Shown here one piece after another: positions 27,071 to 35,777 of a DNA stretch of 64,000 nt (the stretch's first letter is position 1; the number at the start of each line of letters is the position of its first letter). Source of the DNA: Candidatus Atribacteria bacterium. Its GTDB lineage: Bacteria > Atribacterota > JS1 > SB-45 > 34-128. Location of the stretch: the NCBI GenBank assembly GCA_003451675.1, contig DMCY01000028.1, positions 1 through 64,000 of the forward strand, read 5' to 3'. The notes beneath the pieces were generated by a model. It was not told where the DNA came from. It searched no databases and saw only the letters and a list, made by a program, of their open reading frames with translations. The position numbers were made by a program, and so were the translations under genes.

Positions 27071-27099
27071 TTGACAAGAAATGAATTATTATATATACT
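27071..27099 (+). promoter_or_regulatory. sigma-70 promoter upstream of fabK
   Basis: TTGACA (27071-27076), 17 bases, TATACT (27094-27099). It is 215 bases before fabK and upstream of the fabH remnant, so the remnant is probably transcribed as leader RNA. Confidence 0.75.
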
Positions 27100-27192
27100 T
27101 GCTTTTAATAATAGATTATAATAGCAGTTAATAAATAAAATAGCTCTTCATAGAGTAGGAGAAACTTTATTTTTTATAAATGAAGCCCATAA

Positions 27193-27294
27193 GAAAAAAT
27201 TTTTTTTTGCCCGGGGAATCGGCTGATAATGATTGCTTTTTGCGGTGGATTAACCTGGGGAGCCGCACTATTAGATTGGACAATAACAATATAA
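27193..27294 (+). pseudogene. 3'-terminal remnant of fabH (3-oxoacyl-ACP synthase III)
   Basis: The frame ending at TAA 27292-27294 reads, from 27211, PGNRLIMIAFCGG and then LTWGAALLDW, which matches the conserved C-terminus of FabH (GD.hhhhhFGGGLTWGAALhRW). Upstream in the same frame there is a stop codon at 27190-27192 and no start or catalytic Cys region, so only about the last 28 codons survive. fabH commonly precedes fabK, so this is what remains after an internal deletion. Confidence 0.75.
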
Positions 27295-27313
27295 GGATAT
27301 AAGGAGTGAGTTA

Positions 27314-28255
27314 ATGTTTAAATCTGTTGTATGTGAACTTTTAGGAATAAAGTATCCTCTTATTCAAGGAGGAATGGCCTGGATTAGCGATGCAGAACTT
27401 GCCTCATCAGTATCTAATGCCGGTGCCCTTGGAGTTATTGCCGCTGGTAACGCTCCAGGTGAATGGGTTAGAAAAGAGATTCATAAAGCAAAGAAACTAA
27501 CCAAAAAACCTTTCGGGCTTAATATTATGCTTTTAAATTCCAATGCTAATGAGATTGCCCGTATTGCTGTCGAGGAAGAGATTAAGATAGTGATTACCGG
27601 AGCTGGTAACCCTGGTAAATATATAAAAATGTGGAAAGAAAATAATATTTTAGTATTACCGGTAATCCCTTCTGTTGCTCTGGCTATACGAATGGAGAGA
27701 GACGGAGTGGATGCAGTGATTGCAGAAGGTGGTGAAGCCGGAGGACACGTGGGAGAATTAACTACTATGTCCCTTGTTCCTCAGGTAGTAGATGCGATAA
27801 AGATTCCTGTTTTAGCTGCCGGTGGGATTGCTGATGGCCGAGGTTTAGCAGCTGCCTGGATGTTAGGGGCTTCAGGTTTTCAGATGGGTACCAGATTTCT
27901 GGTAGCTTACGAATGTAATATTCATAAAAATTATAAACAAAAGATACTTGCTGCCAGAGATACTAGTACAATAGTTACTGGAAGGCCAACCGGTCACCCG
28001 GTTAGGATAATAAAAAATAGACTGGCAAGAGATTTTCAAGAACTGGAAAAAAGAAAAGCAACTTTGGAAGAGTATGAGGAATTAGGGGAAGGTACACTTT
28101 ATCGAGCAGTTCGAGAAGGAGATATGGATTATGGTTCGATAATGGCCGGGCAGTCAGCTGGTTTGGTAAAAAAAGAACAAAGCTGTAAAGAAATAATCGA
28201 AGAGATATTTTTAGAAGCAAAAAAAATAATTGTAGAAAAGAGTAAATTAATTTAG
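27314..28255 (+). CDS. fabK: FMN-dependent enoyl-ACP reductase FabK
   Basis: This 313-aa TIM-barrel flavoprotein of the FabK/nitronate monooxygenase family starts LLGIKYPLIQGGMAWISDAELAS, contains AEGGEAGGHVG near residue 140 and AAGGIADGRGLAAAWMLGA near 175, and matches FabK in order and length. FabK reduces enoyl-ACP in the last step of fatty acid elongation. AAGGAG precedes the ATG. Other fab genes are not in the window, but the fabH scrap directly upstream supports the call over a plain nitronate monooxygenase. Confidence 0.85.
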   Translation: MFKSVVCELLGIKYPLIQGGMAWISDAELASSVSNAGALGVIAAGNAPGEWVRKEIHKAKKLTKKPFGLNIMLLNSNANEIARIAVEEEIKIVITGAGNPGKYIKMWKENNILVLPVIPSVALAIRMERDGVDAVIAEGGEAGGHVGELTTMSLVPQVVDAIKIPVLAAGGIADGRGLAAAWMLGASGFQMGTRFLVAYECNIHKNYKQKILAARDTSTIVTGRPTGHPVRIIKNRLARDFQELEKRKATLEEYEELGEGTLYRAVREGDMDYGSIMAGQSAGLVKKEQSCKEIIEEIFLEAKKIIVEKSKLI

Positions 28256-28463
28256 ATTATTGTAAACTTTAGTGGGGTAGTCTATGAAAGAAAAGAATAA
28301 TTATTGCTTTTTTTTCCGTTCTTTTTCTTCACGCGATACTCGATACGCAATACGCGATACGAAATATAATTTAGTATATATTTTATTGATATTAAGGAGA
28401 ACATTATAGGTAAGGAATGTGTATTGATTTTATTAAATCATTATCTGCAAAGGAGCTAAATAA

Positions 28464-29624
28464 ATGAATTTTAAAAAAATTCCCAAATTAAGAATAGGTA
28501 ACTTAGAGGCGAAAATTCCCATTATTCAAGGGGGAATGGCTGTGGGAATCTCTTTATCAGGTTTAGCATCTGCTGTGGCAAATGCAGGGGGTATCGGAGT
28601 TATCGGAACTGCCGGGATAGGTATGCTTGAATCTGACTTTGCTAAGAATTTTAGTGGAGCGAATAAAAGGGCTTTACATAAAGTAATAAGAAAAGCGAAG
28701 GAGATGACTAAGGGTATTATTGGGGTAAATATAATGGTTGCTCTTTCGGATTTTTATGATATGGTCAAGGTTGCAGTAGAGGAAAAGGCAGATTTAATAT
28801 TTCTTGGAGCAGGTTTGCCCCTAAGAGGTCTTGAAATCTTAGTTCCTAATAAATTAAAAGAAGTTAAAACTAAAGTTGTTCCTATTGTATCATCTTCTCG
28901 GGCTGCAAAAATTGTATTTCACTACTGGAAAAAAAATTATAATCACGTGCCTGATGCTGTCGTTGTTGAAGGACCTTTAGCCGGCGGACACCTGGGTTTT
29001 AAAAAAGAACAGATTAATAACCCGGATTTTACTTTAGAGAAAATATTGCCTGAAGTGATTTCTGTGATAAAACCTTACGAAAACGAATTTGATAAAAATA
29101 TTCCGGTAATTGCCGCAGGAGGTATATATACCGGTGCAGATATTTACAAATATATTAAGCTGGGAGCTCAGGGAGTACAGATGGCTACCAGATTTGTGGC
29201 CACTCATGAGTGCGATGCTTCTATAAAATTCAAGGAAACTTATCTAAAATGCCAAAAAGATGATTTAATGATAATTGATAGTCCGGTTGGATTGCCGGGA
29301 AGGGCAGTAAAGAACAAATTCCTGGAAGAGGTTTCATCCGGAGTTAGAAAACCTTTTAAATGTCCCTGGAAATGTTTAAAGACTTGTAATTTTAAAAAAG
29401 CACCTTACTGTATCGCTCTTGCTCTGACTAATGCCCAACAAGGGAAACTTGAAGATGGATTTGCTTTTGCAGGAAGCAATGCTTATCGCGTGGATAAGAT
29501 TATTTCAGTTAAGAAACTTATAGCAAATCTATCAGAAGAATATGCAGAACGAGTAATGGTAATGGGGTCAGGCTTCACAAGTTCACAAAATAGTGATATA
29601 CTGGAGAAAAATGAAGATGGGTGA
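28464..29624 (+). CDS. nitronate monooxygenase-family FMN protein
   Basis: This 386-aa relative of FabK has the N-terminal IPIIQGGMAVGISLSGLA, VEGPLAGGHLGF near 175 and IPVIAAGGIYTGADIYKYIKLGAQGVQMATRF near 213. A Cys-rich insert follows (KCPWKCLKTC..PYC, about 299-317), which is typical of one subgroup of these proteins and might bind metal. The substrate is unknown; nitronate oxidation is only a family label. Its stop overlaps the GTG preceding the transposase gene. Confidence 0.8.
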   Translation: MNFKKIPKLRIGNLEAKIPIIQGGMAVGISLSGLASAVANAGGIGVIGTAGIGMLESDFAKNFSGANKRALHKVIRKAKEMTKGIIGVNIMVALSDFYDMVKVAVEEKADLIFLGAGLPLRGLEILVPNKLKEVKTKVVPIVSSSRAAKIVFHYWKKNYNHVPDAVVVEGPLAGGHLGFKKEQINNPDFTLEKILPEVISVIKPYENEFDKNIPVIAAGGIYTGADIYKYIKLGAQGVQMATRFVATHECDASIKFKETYLKCQKDDLMIIDSPVGLPGRAVKNKFLEEVSSGVRKPFKCPWKCLKTCNFKKAPYCIALALTNAQQGKLEDGFAFAGSNAYRVDKIISVKKLIANLSEEYAERVMVMGSGFTSSQNSDILEKNEDG

Positions 29625-29629
29625 TAAAC

Positions 29630-30511
29630 ATGGCCAGAAAACTAAGAATCCATTACGAGGGTGCACTTTACCATGTCATTGTTCGGGGTAATAATCGCGC
29701 ATATATATTTAAGAACAGGGAAAACAAAGAAGAATATAAAAAAATAGTATCAAAATATAAGAAAAGATATCGTTTCAAATTGTACGCCTATTGCATCATG
29801 GATAACCATGCTCACCTGTTAATAGAGGTTAACGATATTCCTTTATCAAAGATCATGCAAGGCATCCAACAAGTCTTTACTCAGCATTACAATCGGAAGA
29901 ATAGAACTACCGGTCATGTATTTGAACAGAGATATAGATCCTATTTATGTGATAGAGATGCCTATTTGCTTTCATTAATCAGATACATTCATCAAAACCC
30001 GGTTCGCTCAAAATTAACCGATGGCATTAATTACCAATGGAGCAGTCACAAGGAGTATATGAGAAACCCAGTACTGGCAGATGTGGATTTTCCTTTAACC
30101 CTGTTTTCAGGTAAGAAGAATAAAGCAATCAAGAGATACCTCTCTTTTGTTGTTGAATTGGAATCAAAAGATATTCAATCAATGAATATTGAAGAAGAAA
30201 CAACAGAAATGGTTAAAAATATAGAAGAAAGACATAAAATTGCAAAGGATGCATTAAACAAAATCATTGAAGAGGTCACTGAAATAAAAATGAACAGAAT
30301 AAAAGGGAACACAAAATCTAAAAGAATATCAGATATCAGAAAGCTATACATTAAATTTCTTAAAAAGTATACAAATACACCAAACAAAGAGATAGCCGAT
30401 TTTCTTGAAATCGGAAGTTCAACGGTAACCAATGTATTAAATGGAAGATATAAGGAAAATGATTTCATCATCAAATCGAGTGCAGAAATTGATAAAAATG
30501 TGAAAGTGTGA
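29630..30511 (+). CDS. REP-associated tyrosine transposase (IS200/Y1 family)
   Basis: This protein of about 293 aa has the Y1 HUH endonuclease pattern: YHVIVRGNNR at the start, the HUH motif in CIMDNHAHLLIEV (about residue 57) and the catalytic Tyr region LIRYIHQNPVRS (about 116). The ATG at 29630 matches the usual family start MARKLR; a GTG at 29621 is also in frame. The C-terminal 110 residues add a DnaA-like/helix-turn-helix tail (ISDIRKLYIKFLKKYT, EIADFLEIGSSTVTNVLNGR). Such RAYT proteins are linked to REP palindromes, which are abundant in this window. No inverted-repeat-bounded element is evident around it. Confidence 0.88.
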   Translation: MARKLRIHYEGALYHVIVRGNNRAYIFKNRENKEEYKKIVSKYKKRYRFKLYAYCIMDNHAHLLIEVNDIPLSKIMQGIQQVFTQHYNRKNRTTGHVFEQRYRSYLCDRDAYLLSLIRYIHQNPVRSKLTDGINYQWSSHKEYMRNPVLADVDFPLTLFSGKKNKAIKRYLSFVVELESKDIQSMNIEEETTEMVKNIEERHKIAKDALNKIIEEVTEIKMNRIKGNTKSKRISDIRKLYIKFLKKYTNTPNKEIADFLEIGSSTVTNVLNGRYKENDFIIKSSAEIDKNVKV

Positions 30512-30570
30512 AGCCTGACCCCAGAAAGCAGACAGATAAAGAATGAAAATTAAAAGGTAGGTAAATTATT

Positions 30571-32481
30571 ATGAAACCTGCTACCAGGGTTAATGAATTC
30601 ACTCTCGATATTATAGAATTTTGCGAAAATGATCTCCGCCTATATAAAGAATTAATTGAAGAAAGAGAAAAGTTTTTTACCCTTACTCCTGAGAAGTATT
30701 ATAGAACTTTTGATGATAAAAATTGGGCAGAACTAAGATTTGCAGATCATTTCATGTTCTCCTATATTTCTCAATATTACGAAATGATTCCCTTAGAAGT
30801 ATTTTTATCGAAAAATTTATCTAATTACAATAAACACGATCAACAGATTTTTTTAGGATTTAAAGGCAATATCTTCAGCGCATTTACCATTACCAAAGTT
30901 GTAGTTGGTTTTTACTTTATGGCCAAAGACCTAACTTCTGGGAAAGAATATAAAGTAAGAGAAAATAGAGCGACCCATAAACTTAAAGAAGGAGATTATA
31001 TTGTAGGCCGTATTTTACCTTACGAGACAGATTACGCCTTATCTAATATTAACTTGACCTATCCTAAAGAATCATCCTATATATTAAAAAGATTGTGGAA
31101 AAATATCCCTCCTGATATTACTCGAGTAGTTACTCCTTTAATGATAGAGAAAGAACTTTTTCAGAAAGTTAGGGGAGCCCCTAAAGAGGAAAAAAATCTG
31201 GAGTCTGTAGAGAAGAAGTTAAAGCATTTATTGAAAAAACATTTGGGTAAAAAGGCACCTTCTATTAAGAATCTTAGAAAAAAAATAAATAGAATTACCG
31301 ATCCTTTCCCTCTAATGAGGGAGTTGTCGGGAAAATTTAATTTTTCCTCTAATGATGAATTGATAGAATTTCAACAGCTTTTTATGGATTTCTGGAATCT
31401 TTCTTCTCGGGATGAGTTTGGCGGAAAATCTCCCGAGGAAATTAATGAGCAAAACATAGGTTCAAAGGAAAAAGAACTTACCCAGGATTTGATGTTCTAT
31501 GTCCAGTCTGAGGTTGATCCGGCTAATTATTCCAATCAGGATGAATTAGATAAAGCAGTTAAAAGATGCCAAGAAAGATGGCTTAACCAGCCCCAAGAAG
31601 AGCTTGATAACAAAACTCCCTGGGAAGTGATTCTGGAGGAAAGAAAAAGATTAGGTAATCCCAGAAAAGATTACTCTATTTCAATAACCATAACCCCCGT
31701 ATCTTCTGGAATGAAGGAAGAATATATTGATTTAACCGGTTTAAACATGAAGGATACTCCTTTAGTAAAAGATTTAGAAACTTTTGTTAATTATTTTACA
31801 AAAAATCGCGTAAAAGTTACTTTAAAGAACAGATGGATTCCTTTTAAACATCTGAAATTAATAGAGGAAAACTTTATAAATAAAGATATTTTTAATTTTT
31901 TAGGTAAAGAAGAAAATAGGGGAGAAGAGCCTTTTAAAAGATATATTTGCTTTATAGATTCGTTATCCCGAGCAGCAAAATTTATTTATATAGATAAAAA
32001 AGGCTGGGTACAGGTAAATGTTCGCCATTTTAAAGAATTTAGCGAGAAATCTTATGGAGAGAAATTATTTCAACTATTCTTAACTTGGGTGGAAAAAGTA
32101 AATTGGACAAAACTTCAGATAAGAGATTTTATAGCAACATATGCAAAAGAATATCAAGAAATATTTATTGATATACTTTATTGTTTTCATAAATATGAAG
32201 TAAATAAAAATATTGAAACAGAAGAACTTGTAAACCAACTTTATGGCTCAACGATAGAAAATATGGAATCTCCTGAGGAAGCGGTGGGTCATTTAACCAT
32301 AATGATAGATAGAGTTATATTGTCATATTTAGACTGGTTGGGAGTAATCAATACCCAAAAGGAAAAAATAATCCCCGGAATAGGAATTGGTTGGAATAAA
32401 AAATTTTGGGTTACTCCAAAGGGTAAAAACTTAATTAATAGACTAATAGATTATTATATTAAAATCGGGAAGATAAAATAA
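30571..32481 (+). CDS. uncharacterised 636-aa protein
   Basis: I do not recognise a family. It is soluble, charged and has no signal peptide. The middle part contains two similar units of the form W/F-N..P/S..EL.(G/N)K(S/T)P(E/W)E around residues 270-292 (FWNLSSRDEFGGKSPEEI) and 337-358 (RWLNQPQEELDNKTPWEV). Short motifs of this kind occur in SEC-C-linked and plasmid-type proteins, but no zinc site is present. The N-terminal 150 residues, with FLGFKGNIFSAFTITKVV and RENRATHKLKEGDYIVGRILP, look like an OB/S1-like beta domain. Lysine-rich segments at 205-245 suggest nucleic-acid contact. Function unknown. Confidence 0.75.
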   Translation: MKPATRVNEFTLDIIEFCENDLRLYKELIEEREKFFTLTPEKYYRTFDDKNWAELRFADHFMFSYISQYYEMIPLEVFLSKNLSNYNKHDQQIFLGFKGNIFSAFTITKVVVGFYFMAKDLTSGKEYKVRENRATHKLKEGDYIVGRILPYETDYALSNINLTYPKESSYILKRLWKNIPPDITRVVTPLMIEKELFQKVRGAPKEEKNLESVEKKLKHLLKKHLGKKAPSIKNLRKKINRITDPFPLMRELSGKFNFSSNDELIEFQQLFMDFWNLSSRDEFGGKSPEEINEQNIGSKEKELTQDLMFYVQSEVDPANYSNQDELDKAVKRCQERWLNQPQEELDNKTPWEVILEERKRLGNPRKDYSISITITPVSSGMKEEYIDLTGLNMKDTPLVKDLETFVNYFTKNRVKVTLKNRWIPFKHLKLIEENFINKDIFNFLGKEENRGEEPFKRYICFIDSLSRAAKFIYIDKKGWVQVNVRHFKEFSEKSYGEKLFQLFLTWVEKVNWTKLQIRDFIATYAKEYQEIFIDILYCFHKYEVNKNIETEELVNQLYGSTIENMESPEEAVGHLTIMIDRVILSYLDWLGVINTQKEKIIPGIGIGWNKKFWVTPKGKNLINRLIDYYIKIGKIK

Positions 32482-32782
32482 ATATAAAACAAACTTAAAA
32501 ATAAATGTGTCAAGAGACAGTTTTGTGCCCTGCCTTTTGACACATTTACTATAGAGAGAAGAAATTATGAAAATTGAAAAGATAATACGTTCAAAGAGAA
32601 AAATCATTCAAAAGCATTTTGGAATAAAGTAGGAAGCTTAGACCCGGAATATAAAGAACATAAAGAATGGCTAAAAAATAATGGACATTTATTGAGGTTG
32701 GGATAAGAAGCGGATGTAGAATATAGGGGCTATGGAAATTTGATGAATGAATGAATGAATGAATGAATGAAGGAGACCGTAG
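32482..32782. other. 301-base intergenic region with hairpin and decayed small frame
   Basis: A hairpin (AAATGTGTCAA 32503-32513 with TTGACACATTT 32537-32547) probably terminates the upstream transcript. At 32567 an ATG opens a 21-codon frame; a second frame overlapping it encodes SLDPEYKEHKEWLKNNG and stops near 32706, so the two may be pieces of one frameshifted small gene. A tetranucleotide repeat ends the region. Confidence 0.45.
32745..32771 (+). repeat. (GAAT)6 tetranucleotide repeat before the YgiQ start
   Basis: Six full GAAT units plus GAA run directly into the AGGAG ribosome site of the next gene. Each unit shift creates overlapping ATGA start/stop pairs. Change in unit number would alter the spacing between upstream signals and the ribosome site. 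Confidence 0.9.
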
Positions 32783-34465
32783 ATGTTTTTACCCACTACC
32801 AGAGCAGAGATGAAAAAATTATTCTGGGGTAGACTGGATGTAATTATTGTAACCGGGGATACTTATATAGACAGTCCTTACATCGGAGCAGCAGTTATAG
32901 GAAAGGTGCTTCAGGCGGCAGGATATAAGGTGGGAATTATTGCCCAGCCAGATACAGAGAGCGAGAAAGATATCACCAGACTGGGAGAGCCTACTCTCTT
33001 CTGGGGAGTCACTGCCGGTTCGGTAGATTCAATGGTGACTAATTATACTGCCCTTAAGAAGAAGAGGAGGAAAGATGATTTCACTCCCGGCGGTAAGAAT
33101 ACCAAGAGGCCTGATCGGGCGACTATAGTCTATTCTAATCTAATAAGAAAATATTTTAAAAATACCAGACCAATCGTCCTGGGAGGGATAGAAGCAAGCC
33201 TGCGCCGAATAGCCCATTATGATTATTGGGATAATAAAATAAGAAGAGCGATACTTTTTGATGCCAAGGCCGATATTTTGGTCTATGGTATGGCAGAAAA
33301 GTCTGTTTTGAAGTTAGCCCGCAATTTAAAAACCGGCAAGGACTGGAAAGATATCAGAGGAACATGCTACATCTCTCCTCACCCTAAAGAAGAATATACA
33401 ATGCTCCCTTCTTATCAAGAAGTTAAAGGAGATAAGAAAAAATTTATCTCTATGTTCCGTACTTTTTATTTAAATAATGACCCTCTGACTGCCAAAGGAT
33501 TGTGTCAGCAGCAGGATAGCAGATATTTAATTCAAAATCCCCCTACCTATCCTCTTACCCAAAAGGAACTGGACAAGATTCATGATTTACCCTATGAAAG
33601 AGAAGTTCATCCCTATTATAGAAAGAGGGGTGAGGTAAAGGCCCTGGAGACTATAAAATTTTCTATCACTACTCACCGTGGCTGTTATGGGGAATGTAAT
33701 TTTTGTTCCATAACCGTCCATCAGGGGAGGGCTATCCAGGGAAGAAGCGAAAAATCTATCTTAAGAGAAGCAAAATTATTGACCAGGTTGAAGGATTTTA
33801 AAGGATATATTTTAGATGTGGGCGGACCCACGGCCAATATGTACGGAATAGAATGTCGCAAGAAATTAAAGTTGGGAAGCTGTACTAATAAGAGATGCCT
33901 GTATCCGCAGTTTTGCCCAAGCCTAAAGATAAGCCATAAAAGACAGATGGAAATTTTAAAGAAGATAAGGCAGATTGAGGGGATAAAAAAGGTTTTTGTT
34001 GCCTCAGGGATACGCTATGATATGATCTTGTGTGACCAAAAATATGGAGAAAAGTATTTACTCGAATTAATTAAGTATCACATCTCAGGTCAGCTTAAAA
34101 TTGCTCCTGAACATACGGAAAATAATGTATTGGAAAAGATGGGCAAACCTGACCGGGGATATCTAAAAAGATTTAGAGATAAATTTTTACAGATAAATAA
34201 AGAACAGAGAAAGAGACAATTTTTAACCTATTATCTAATAGCAGCTCATCCGGGTTGCAGAGAAGAAGATATGTGTAGATTAAAAGAATACACTTCTAAA
34301 GAATTAAAGCTCAACCCCGAACAAGTCCAGATATTTACCCCCACTCCTTCTACCTATTCTACTCTGATGTATTATATCGAAATAGACCCTTTTACCGGAA
34401 ATGAAATTTATGTGGAGAAGAATTTAAAAAAGAAAAGCAGACAAAAGGAAATTGTGATAAAATAA
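32783..34465 (+). CDS. YgiQ-family radical SAM protein
   Basis: This 560-aa protein has an N-terminal B12-binding-like region (LDVIIVTGDTYIDSPYIGAAVIGKVLQAAGYKVGI), then a radical SAM core with the cluster motif CYGECNFC (CxxxCxxC) near residue 300 and a C-terminal UPF0313 part. A second Cys group near 366-380 (LGSCTNKRCLYPQFCPS) is a usual feature. The reaction is not established for the family. It is monocistronic here, preceded by the GAAT repeat. Confidence 0.9.
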   Translation: MFLPTTRAEMKKLFWGRLDVIIVTGDTYIDSPYIGAAVIGKVLQAAGYKVGIIAQPDTESEKDITRLGEPTLFWGVTAGSVDSMVTNYTALKKKRRKDDFTPGGKNTKRPDRATIVYSNLIRKYFKNTRPIVLGGIEASLRRIAHYDYWDNKIRRAILFDAKADILVYGMAEKSVLKLARNLKTGKDWKDIRGTCYISPHPKEEYTMLPSYQEVKGDKKKFISMFRTFYLNNDPLTAKGLCQQQDSRYLIQNPPTYPLTQKELDKIHDLPYEREVHPYYRKRGEVKALETIKFSITTHRGCYGECNFCSITVHQGRAIQGRSEKSILREAKLLTRLKDFKGYILDVGGPTANMYGIECRKKLKLGSCTNKRCLYPQFCPSLKISHKRQMEILKKIRQIEGIKKVFVASGIRYDMILCDQKYGEKYLLELIKYHISGQLKIAPEHTENNVLEKMGKPDRGYLKRFRDKFLQINKEQRKRQFLTYYLIAAHPGCREEDMCRLKEYTSKELKLNPEQVQIFTPTPSTYSTLMYYIEIDPFTGNEIYVEKNLKKKSRQKEIVIK

Positions 34466-34706
34466 TAGGAAAAGAATTTATAGATTATAAAAATTTATCT
34501 AATATAATATATATCAATTCAATTGAAAAAATATTGTACAGTATCTAAAGTTAAAAATAGAAGGAAGTTGCGCAGTTAATAAAAATAAATTATAAAAATA
34601 ATGTAAAATGAAAGAATAGTAATATAAATTGGATAAACATAAATTGAGTGCCAGGTGGATTTCTAAGTTTAATTAAAAATAATGTAATAGAGAGGTGTGT
34701 TGCTTT

Positions 34707-35777
34707 GTGATTAAACATATAGCAAGGGGGACAATATTATTTCTGGTCATATTTTTTATTATTTCCGGTGGATTGTTCGCTGCAGAACCGAAAGAGATGA
34801 ATCTTAGCCAGGCAATAAATTTAGCTTTAGAGAATAATTTTAATTTAAAGATAGCTAATTTAGATTTAGAAAATGCCCAAATAGATTATGAAAAGACTAA
34901 GGCAAATAACCTGCTCACCGAATCGCGCTACATAGAATTACAGGGAGATTTAGGACTGCTTCAGGCAAAGGATAATTATACCCAGACCAGAAATCAGGTA
35001 ATTATCGATGTGGTACAAAAATATCTTCAATTAAATCAAGCTAAAAAAAATATTACCACTAAGAGCAAAGAAGCAGAATTGGAGAGAAATTTATTGGAGG
35101 AAGTTAGAGCACAGGTTAAAGCCGGGCACAAAGGAAGTTTAGATCTTCTTCGGCAGGAAAACAGATACCATAACACTGTCTTTGATTTAGAAAAAGCCAA
35201 TGATGATTACCACCAATCTTTTAGAGAGTTTAAATTAGAATTAGGATTGAATAATCAAGAAGAAGAATTTAATTTGGTCGAGGTAAATTACCCCGAAATA
35301 TGGAAGATAGGTGAAGAAGAAGCTCTAAAAATGGCCATTGAGAATAGTTTTATTTTAGAATTACGGAAAAGGCAAATAGAATTGGCTAAAGTTGATTTAG
35401 AGAGGGCTGAGGTAGCCGCAAGTCCAGAATTAGATTTACGAAAACTTAAAAATAATATAGAATTAGCTAATTTAAGTTTTAATAAAACTCAAAAAGAATT
35501 AGATAATTCAATTAGAAAACAATTTTATACTTATAAGCAGACTGTCAATAGTTTAGATTTAAGCCAACAAAACCTGAATCAGGCTAAGGAAAATAATAGT
35601 ATTATAATCGATCAGGTAAAAGCGGGTCTTAAAACTAAAAATGATCTTTTATCTGCAGAAATAAGTTTATTGCAGGCAGAGTATAATTTAAATTCAGCCA
35701 TCCTCAATTACTACATGAATAAATTAACCATGCAGAAATTGATAGGGCAGAAGATTCAAGAGGGAGAGATTAAATGA
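34707..35777 (+). CDS. TolC-family outer-membrane efflux protein, short
   Basis: GTG at 34707 is chosen because the GAGAGG ribosome site at about 34690-34695 lies upstream and the protein then starts with a good signal peptide (MIKHIARGTILFLVIFF, cut near LFA-AEP). An in-frame GTG at 34695 overlaps the ribosome site. The roughly 356-aa product is coiled-coil helical with OEP-type repeats (LSQAINLALENNFNLKIANLDLE; ISLLQAEYNLNSAILNYY). It is short compared with TolC (over 450 aa), and the usual beta-strand insertions are hard to see. It overlaps the next gene by 4 bases. Confidence 0.75.
   Translation: MIKHIARGTILFLVIFFIISGGLFAAEPKEMNLSQAINLALENNFNLKIANLDLENAQIDYEKTKANNLLTESRYIELQGDLGLLQAKDNYTQTRNQVIIDVVQKYLQLNQAKKNITTKSKEAELERNLLEEVRAQVKAGHKGSLDLLRQENRYHNTVFDLEKANDDYHQSFREFKLELGLNNQEEEFNLVEVNYPEIWKIGEEEALKMAIENSFILELRKRQIELAKVDLERAEVAASPELDLRKLKNNIELANLSFNKTQKELDNSIRKQFYTYKQTVNSLDLSQQNLNQAKENNSIIIDQVKAGLKTKNDLLSAEISLLQAEYNLNSAILNYYMNKLTMQKLIGQKIQEGEIK

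Larger units (their letters stand above)
26889..27313. other. 425-base region: promoter, long leader and fabH remnant
   Basis: It holds the promoter at 27071-27099 and, just before fabK, a short frame matching only the C-terminal end of FabH. The segment 26889-27060 shows nothing recognisable apart from a partial ACTCGATACT repeat near 27051. Confidence 0.6.
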
